Assembly: GCA_007922305.1 (NCBI GenBank)
Contig: ML677386.1
Coordinates: 10,955,830 to 11,019,829, forward strand
DNA: 64,000 bases
Reading direction: 5' to 3'
DNA from: Dermatemys mawii
Taxonomy: Eukaryota; Chordata; Testudines; Dermatemydidae
The notes below the pieces were generated by a model. The model ran no database searches, was not told where the DNA came from, and was given only the letters and a program-made list of their open reading frames with translations. Position numbers and translations under genes: made by a program. This document shows positions 51,501-60,500 of the stretch, in pieces. The stretch's first letter is position 1, and every line of letters begins with the position of its first letter.

Positions 51501-54500
51501 AAACAGAGACTGGGTAATTACACAAATTGAATCTATTTCCCCATGTTAAGTATCCTCACACCTTACTGTCAACTGTCTGATATAGGCCATCTTGATTATC
51601 ACTACAAAAGGTTTTTTTTTTCTCCTGCTGGTAATAGCTTGTCTAAATTAAAATAGCCTCTTAGAATTGGTATGGCAACTTCCACCTTTTCATGTTTTCT
51701 GTATGGATATATATCTCTTACTACTGTGTGTTCTATTCTATACATCCGATGAAGTGGGCTATAGCCTATGGAAGCTTATGCTGAAATAAATTTGTTAGTC
51801 TATAAGGTGCCACAAATACTCCTGTTCTTTAAACCAAATGAAGTTAACTTTCTTATCAATTAATGACAAAATATTGCACAACTGTGTTCTTGCAAGAGAG
51901 AAGAACAGAGTCTGGCAAGAACAACATGTTCCTAAAAGATTCTAAAACACATGTATTCAAGGAGGGGATACTGTCTGGAAAAGCTGAGCGAGCACAATAT
52001 CTCAATTTAGGTCTTTTCTACATGAGGTTGGGGGTAAAAAAAAAAAAAAAAAAAAAAGATTTCGCAGACCTCCAGCACCTTATATAGCAAGACTTTGAAA
52101 TGAGAGTCTTATGGAGAAGTTACTCTCTCTATTATCATTCACAATTGTAAATAACTGCTCGTTAGGGTACCTAGAGCTTTTTCAATTGGCATATTTTATT
52201 GTTATTTAAATGCAAGTTGACACAGTTAAGGGCCAAACTGCATCTTAGAATTTTTTCTAGTGCCTCTGAAATACACTCTCAGGTGACAGGCCCTGTATCT
52301 TGCACCTCAGATGGAACCATGCAACCAGCCACTCTGGGATTTGGTCTCTGAGCATAAGTGCCCCTTTCCCAACAATATTAATGCAATAGGCTCAACTGCA
52401 GTTGATGCCTGTAAACTCTTTCACTCCCGGCACCCAGGAGCTGATTAAAGTGACTCAAGAACACATCTTCAAAATACAGGTTTTTTTATTCCTTCCCCAT
52501 GGTACAAAGCACACAGATGAAAGGGGAAAAACAATAAAAGGCATAAACACATGGGTCTTACTTGCACCCTAATCTTTTCTTGCTAGATTTTTAAGTTCCC
52601 CTCACTCAAGCCAACCTTCATCTCCAGCTGGAGATAACAGACAGTCTTGCTCGCAGCAAGCTCTTTCTGTTTCTGTGTGTTCCCTTGACAGCCTGTCAGC
52701 TCTTTCTGTCATTTCCTGGGCGGTTTTCTGGCCACTCACACAACCCTCACCCTTTTCTATATCCAGGGTCCTGTAATGTCTTAGTGTTCCCTTTTCTCTC
52801 TCTCTTCCAAGCCTTGGCAAAACAGCTATGTCACCAGGTTTGGGGCTGAAGAGTCACTATTCATGATAATAAATCTGACTATTGTGTTTTAATTTTCCTT
52901 GGGATGCCCCTTATCTAGGCCATTATTATATCTTCCTTGCTTGGTTCCTTTAAAACCTTTTAATTCAACTCCATAGGAAGTAACCCATCATATATACACA
53001 CAAAGACACGCATCATATTCATGACAAATAAGAGCTATTTCCCCCAGTTAGTTACACATAAACAAATGTTACCAGACTACACTTCAAGAAGTGTGAAAAA
53101 CTTTCTTTACCATTCCCAATTCTATGCAAGTTTCAAACTATGAAGAATACATCAGATTCTCATTAAAAAATATTATGTAGGTGAGATTCAACTCACTGCA
53201 GCTGATGAAGCCCCCTCCTTCAAACCAAAAAGCAAACACACATCTGTCTCTGACTGTTACGGAAGTTGCATATTTATCCTATGCAAAATGATGGGCATGG
53301 ACAGAATTAAAACCCTAGCTCAGAACAAGAGAACAAAACCATGGCATAATTCTAAGGCTACGTCTACGCTACAAATTACTTTGGCATAATTTATGTTGTT
53401 TAGGGGGGCGAATAATCCACAGCCCTGTAATCCATAACGTAAATTATACCAATCTAAGCACTGATGTACACAGTACTATGTCGGCGGGAGAGCTTCTCCC
53501 ACTGACATAGCTACCACCACTAGCAAAGGCAGGAATTATTAAGTCGATGGGAGAGTACTCTCCTGTTGGCTTAGAAAATCTTCACCAGAAATGCAACAGA
53601 AGTGCAGCTGCATTGCTCTAAATGATATACACTAGAACCTCAGAGTTACGACTGACTGGTCAACCACACCCCTCCTTTTAAACCTGAAGTATTCAATCAG
53701 GCAGCAGCAGAAACAAAACAAAAGCTAGTACAGTACAGTATTGTGTTAAATGTAAACAATTAAAAAAAATAAAGGGAAGTTTGAAAAAAAAGATTTGCCA
53801 AGATAAGGAAACTATCTCTGCTTGTTTCATTTAAATTAAATGATCAAAAGCAGCATTTTTCTTCTATATAGTAGAGTTTCAAAGTTGTTTTAAGTCAGTG
53901 TTCAATTGTAAACGTCTGAAAAAAACAAAACAATCATAACATTTTGTTCAGAATTACAAACATTTCAGAGTTACAAACAACCTCCATTCCTGAGGGTTCA
54001 TAACTCTGAGGTTCTACTGCAATTTAGAAACAGCCTAAGTGCTGAAGAAGAGTTGAGGTGCAATTTTAACTTCCAAGTGTAAAGGAATACCTATCATGAA
54101 CCAATTAGTGGAACTGCAGAGTAAAGCCCCAATGACAGTGAGGGAACTGGAAATCAGCGATTTTTGGCTAAACACCAAGTGCTCAGATACCTGAAAAGAA
54201 AAGGGACTGGCAAAATGAAAAGTAGAAGAGGTTACCTTAAAATTAGGTTTCTACAATAATCTGGACTGATGGACACTCTTGTTCAGACAGCAGGGAGATA
54301 GACTAACCTATATAATAATCTTGACCAAAATTTTCAAATCTGGATTCCCAAAGTTAAGCTCCTAACTCCATATTTAATATATATAAGCAGCCCAATGTTC
54401 AGAAGCACTGAGCACCCACAAATCACAAAAAATCAGCAGGAGCAGCAAATGATCATCTTTGAAAATGAGGTCACTAATAGTTAAATCCATATTTAGGTAT

Positions 54501-57500
54501 TTAAGATTAGGCACATACACTTGGAATTCCTAGTGAGAGCATCTGAGCACCTTACCAAAGGCACAGTAAAAATGCCTAATTCACAACAACTGAGCAACAC
54601 GCTCAGTTGAATATAGCACAGAAAGAATTTTCCTACTGACCAGAGCACTTTCACAAACAGCTCTTTGATAAGTTAACATGTTCACATATATTGGTCCATC
54701 TGCTTCTCTGTCTGTTCACACAGTCTTGTGTAATAAGCAGAAATAAATGTCTGACTTAACACTGTAATTGTTTAGAAAGCATTTGTATATTTTAGAAGCA
54801 ATTAGTCTGTAGGCCAGAACATCAAACAATTATGAAAAGATTTTTTATTTCTGGAGGGACAAACATTTCTTCAAAGTAACAGGTGACAAGAAGCTACAAT
54901 TTACCTAAAACAACAGCACACAGATGTATTTGAGATTTCAAATTTATTAGCTATTATAACAACACTTGCAAATGACCATGTTTAATTTGTGTCAGTTCCC
55001 ATTAAAGTGTAACTATGTGAGAAGACAAAAATCATGATGTCATGCACTATACTGTAGTATCTTTTTTCAATCAATGCTTATAGAGAAAGCTAAGAAAAGT
55101 ATTTATAAAAATAATTCAACTTATAAAGCAATATCACTATTGAACCCAATTATGCAAAAAATAAATATGAAGTCTCAATTTTGATGGCAACTTTTAGTTT
55201 GGATAAGTCAGTCTCAAATCTTATTTCTGAGTGTAAAGGAATGAGCTAGACTTTGTGGATTATATTTTGCATAGTCACTATTTTAGCAGCATTAATATAT
55301 TTAGCTTTTGAAAGTCTGAGGCACTAATTAAACTGATGAAATTGGGATGAAAGACATTGTTTTGATTATTTTTAAATATAAACACTGTGGAATTAAGATA
55401 TGTTCATTCTGACATCAATCACTTACCTCACTTTCAGCAAAATGTCTTTCTCCTTTCAGGCAAAGGGAAGAACGTCTAAGAGTTTTCTCATCCCCATCAT
55501 CAAATACTATCACCGTGGGGGAAAGGAAAGGCAGATTATTAGTCAATAAAGTGAAAAAGATCATTGGCTTGTATTTTCCTGCTATAGAAATATCCTTTGC
55601 TCAGTTCCCTGAATATTTTTTCTGTATATTTTTCCAGTACTCTCTGTGACAGAACATTGAGAGCCACCCTTTCTGAACATGATACACTCAACCCCCGTTT
55701 CATCACTAAAAGGGAGCATCAAACCAGATGGTAACTGTATTTTTCTATAGTTCTAGAGGTGTTTCAGGGAACTAAAGGATTAAGATCAACTATTACTCTA
55801 GGGAACTTGTGTAGTTGGGCTGTAACTCCAAACCCCGCAACATGTGTGTGTGTTTCCGCAAGCTGATTACAACAGGGGAAAACTCCCCATGGTATGCCTA
55901 GAACTTGGTAGATATCTGCATTATGGACTCTGGACAGTTAGGCTCTGTATACTGTGTTTATTTTGACTAATTTATTTATCTCATCCCCAACCCCTGGCCG
56001 AGGGCATCCTAATAAGAGAGAGCAACTTCCTTTTCTTTTGTTAAGCCATATAACAACATGAAGTCCTCGCAAGAGGAATGTCTTATCTGGCCAAAAAGCG
56101 TGTGTGAGCTGTAAAAAGCAGATGCTAGCTCTGCCACACTTGCATGTTCTTCTCCTTTACCTCAGTGGAAAACCTTCAAAATACACCAGCAAGACAACCT
56201 TTTCAGTTTTCTATCAGACAGAAGTACAGTAGTGTACTGCATTTAAAGGAACTATCCTGAATCTGAAAATTTTAAAGGAAACCAGAAGGTCAAGGTTTCA
56301 GGGAGTCACTAAAATGCAAATCAGCTATTCCAAGATCTTAGAGAAAGGAGGAACTTGCCCATCAGCAGGCTTTTTCTTGAAGATGTAGAACTCTATGCAA
56401 AAGCTCTGCACACCAAATAAACCAGGTGCCTGTACATACACAAATGATGTTACAAAGATCAGAAGTGTCAAGGGCATGACTTAGTCCTTGTCCATACATG
56501 AGTAATGCTGCTTTAACTATGTATTGTTATAGTTAAAATATAAAAGGGTACCAACCCCGCAACTCAACAGTGTGGACTCTTATCAGTGTATAAAGGTGCC
56601 TTATACCAGGGGTTCTCAATCCTTTTCTTTCTGAGGCCCTGGCCAACATGCTATAAAAAATCCATGGCCCACCTGTGCCACAACAACTGTTTTTCTGTAT
56701 ATAAAAGTCAGGGATGACGTTAAGGGGTAGCAAGCAGAGCAGTTGCCCGAGTGACTAAGCCATAGGGTGCCCCACGAAGCTAAGTTGCTCAGGCTTCCGC
56801 TTTAGCCCCAGGTGGCGAGGCTCAAGGCCCCTGGCTTCAGTGCTAATTGGCAGGCCTTAGGCTTTCTGCCCTGGGCCCCAGCAAGTCTAACACTGGTCAC
56901 ACTTGGCAGATCACCTGAAACCTGTTTGTGGACCCCCAGGGGGCCCCAGACTCCCAGTTGAGAACCATTGCCTTATACTAGTATAGCAAAGGGAACGACC
57001 TATACTGGTAAAATGCACTTTGTTTTAATAGTAATATAACTGGACCCAAGCTAGGGATTGTACTGATTATTTTGGTAGGGAAGAATCATATACCCACATC
57101 AAAACCTGAGCGTAGGCAAGGAAGGTTGACGTGCCTTTAAACTGCTCTCCACTTGTGCCTAGGTCTTGTAGAACATACAGTTTTCAAGCAGCTCCCAAAT
57201 GCATGATTCTATAAAGACTCTGAGCCACAAACTGAATGAATCTCTAAGGTGTAACAATTTGCTGTATAACTGCTATGGTGTTTACTGTTTGCCAAGTTAC
57301 GCTTTCAACAGAAGAATTTGTGAGCAAGGTCACTCTTTGAATTACTTCAAGAAGGCTGGGTGCTAATGTAAATTTAGACAAACTTGCTGAACAAAGAAAC
57401 TGATCATTATGGAGTCTGATAGCAACACCCCACCTCTCAACCAGACCTTCCTCAGATCCACAGATACCAATATCTCCAAAGGTCTTTTTAGTCCTGCTTC

Positions 57501-60500
57501 TATTCACCCACCTGATAAAGTACATTCTTAATCTGCTGCTGCTAAGAATGTTAATTCACTCCTGAACTGCATTAGACACAATGAAGTTGCAGCTGGGATA
57601 CCAACTTTCACTGATTCCACAAGATGGGCATCATCCTATCTGCCAAGCACAGTATCTTCAATCACATCTCCAGGGCAGCTCTCTCCTCTCTTCTTTATTT
57701 CCACCTTCCCTTTCTTTCTCTGGCTCAATCCCTGACAGTTACACATGTCACTTTGAATCTCAAACTGCATCTCCTTGTGCCAGCTGCATCCACCATTTAG
57801 CCTGTATCTATTTCTACATCATTTACTTTGTCAACCTGCTGATTTCATGCATTTGTCACATCACATTTTACAGTTCCATCTAAATTTCAGGCTATTTGGA
57901 ACTGTGAAGTATAGTTTTTTTATTTACATGTCCATACATTATTGCTTCACCACCTCACATGCTCACTAATTCCCATGTTCACTTCTATATTGATTATGAA
58001 AACCTCTTTTTCATGGTCACACACTTCTCTATTACTCTGCCTCTTCCCACCCCTTCACTCTATTTTGGCCTCTGTTCTGTCCATGTCCTCCCTTATCCTA
58101 CTTTCTTATTCTAGCAGATAATTTCTCTGTAGTAATGGAACAACATACTTATCTCCAAAATCTCAATTTCCTTTAAAAGGGAAAAACAGTTTCCTACCTT
58201 TCATAACTGTTGTTCTTCGAGATGTATTGCTCATGTCCATTCCATTCTAGATGTATTGGTGCCCACGTGCAGTTGTCAGAGATTTTTGCCTTAGCTGTAT
58301 CCATTGGGTCAACTGTGTCGGCGCCCCTTGAGTGCCCCAATTTTTGCCTTAGTGGTATCAGTTGGGTCAGCTGTGTCAGCTGGAGGGTGGAATGGCTTCC
58401 TGGCCTGGTGAAGAGTATGGAGGCCCAAGGAGCGGAGGGTGTCACGGGAGTGTTTAAAGCCATGGAGTCTCAAGTTCATGAGCTCGGAGAAGAGTCCCAT
58501 CCCCTCAAATGAGAGGTCCACTATAGTGGGCTACATCTCTTGGGAGGACTGAACAGGATCACCCTGGCCACTGAATCAGTAGCGTCCAAGTCCATCTGAA
58601 GGGCTTCCATTGGCAAAACTGTGCCTTCATCCACCATAGCAGCAAACTCCTGGGCTGAGTCCTACAGAAGGTTCTCCTTGAATTTGTTAAGGGAGTCCTA
58701 CAGGTTAAAATTGTATCTGCCTAACAGAGCCTGTTGGTTAGACACCTGAAATTTCAGGTTTGCCATCAAATAAATCTTTCTGCCAAATGCCAGTCTCTTG
58801 GCATCTTTTTTTTTCGGCGTGCCACTGATTTGGCCCTGCCTGTCCATTTCATTAATAGAGGTAAATATCCACCAGTAATGGCACTGGATGGTGTGTATAC
58901 AGATATTAAAACCCTTTTAGAGGGACATAACACTTTTTTTCTGCCTTAGAAGTAGGCGGAATTGAAGAGGGGGTCTGATAACATGACCTAGCAATCTTAA
59001 GGACCCCTGGGTGGAGGGGCAAGACAGGGTGGGGTGGAGTGGATATAAATTTAAAGAGGTTGTCAGACTCCTCTGGGACCTCCTCAATTTTTAAGTTCAA
59101 ACTGGTAGCCACCTTCTTAAGGAGTGCCTGGTGCTCCTTGAAGTCATGGGGGGTGGGCTACCCATTTGGGAGGGACCCACCACAGCTCTGTCCGGAGATG
59201 ATGACGAGTGCATCGCTGTGGGAGGGACAGGTTCTCCTTCCTTCTCTGGGGATGGCTCCTTAGGTACTGGAGTACTATGCGCTGCTCCCCGCGCTGGATT
59301 CAGTACCATGTTCCGACTCCGGTGCTAGTGGCAGTTTATTCAAGGCGGCCAGGGGGGACTGGTGGCATTATGGGCACGCCCCATGGGTTCTAGTATGGCC
59401 CTTGCTACCATGCTGTCACTGCAGGTGCTGCATCAGCTTCACGGTTCAGCGGCAAATTGTCAAGGAACTGAACTCCCGGTCCAAGGATGACCATTGCCCT
59501 TTACAGCGACCAGGGCAGAGCTGTCAAGGCCTGAATCTGCTGACTGAGACTGGTCAGCAACTGGCGAGGCAAGGATGAGGATCGGTGCCTGCCTGACGAG
59601 CGGAACCGAGGGGATGGAGATCGGCGCTGTGACTGGGAGCGATCCCACCCCAGTGGGAACCAACATCTTGGAGATCATCTGGGCAAAGGTGACTTGCACA
59701 GTGGCAATCTTTGGCAGGCAACTCGCTGGTACTGGTGGTATAGGGACTGGTGCTTCAACTCCAATGTCCCATGTGTCGTAGGGGGAGAGCGCATCATCAG
59801 GGACCTGGGTCTTCTGACCCAAGAATGGTAATGTGGTGCCGGGGTTCTAGGCTGCAGACACAGGGATCTAAGCTGCAGTCCGGGGGCGGAGAGTGCTCCA
59901 CTGCCCTATGGGACAGTCCCATGACCAGTTTGCCCTTAACCATTGGGGCCTTAGCCGAATCTAGCGCCTGGCATGGTGTCAGCCTGCTTGTTCTTTAGCT
60001 ACTGGGGCCATTTCTGGCAATGAAGGCCCTACGAGAAGCCCTTGCCACTCCCAGGAGTCAGATCCCTGGCTGGACTCAGGGGTCCAACCTCAGCAGTACC
60101 CTCATGAAGCCCTGGAGTGGGAACATGGAACGACACAGTTCCTTTGCCAAGGCCCCCTTCCCTTCCAGTGCCGGGGTGCTCTTCCTCTTTTGCTGCTTCT
60201 TTGGCACAGGCAAGGGGGAACAATGTCTGACGGAGCCCGTGCTAGCAGTATGCTATGCACCAATACTGAGCTGCTCAGCATGGGATTAGAGTGGGTGGGC
60301 TCTGATGCAGGACAAAGCAGTCTCCATGAGGAGGGCCCTCAAGCAGATAGCCCATTCCTTTTGGGTTCTTGGGCGAAGTTCTTAGAGCTTCTGCAGTTGT
60401 CCTTTCTATGGGACTCCCCCAAGCACTTCAGACAACTGTTGCGGGGGTCACTAACAGGCATTGGCCTGTTGCATGAAGAGCATGATTTGAAACCAGAACA

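Larger units (their letters stand above)
50921..55426 (-). other. ARID4B intron with nested DNA transposons
   Basis: Contains a turtle-type repeat tail (51655-51830), a 22-base A run (52036-52057), a Harbinger-like piece (53357-53629) interrupted by a TA-type element (53630-54019), and a palindromic repeat (54300-54520). Segment 52390-53050 is moderately complex sequence I could not assign. Nothing is recognised in 54521-55426. Confidence 0.7.
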
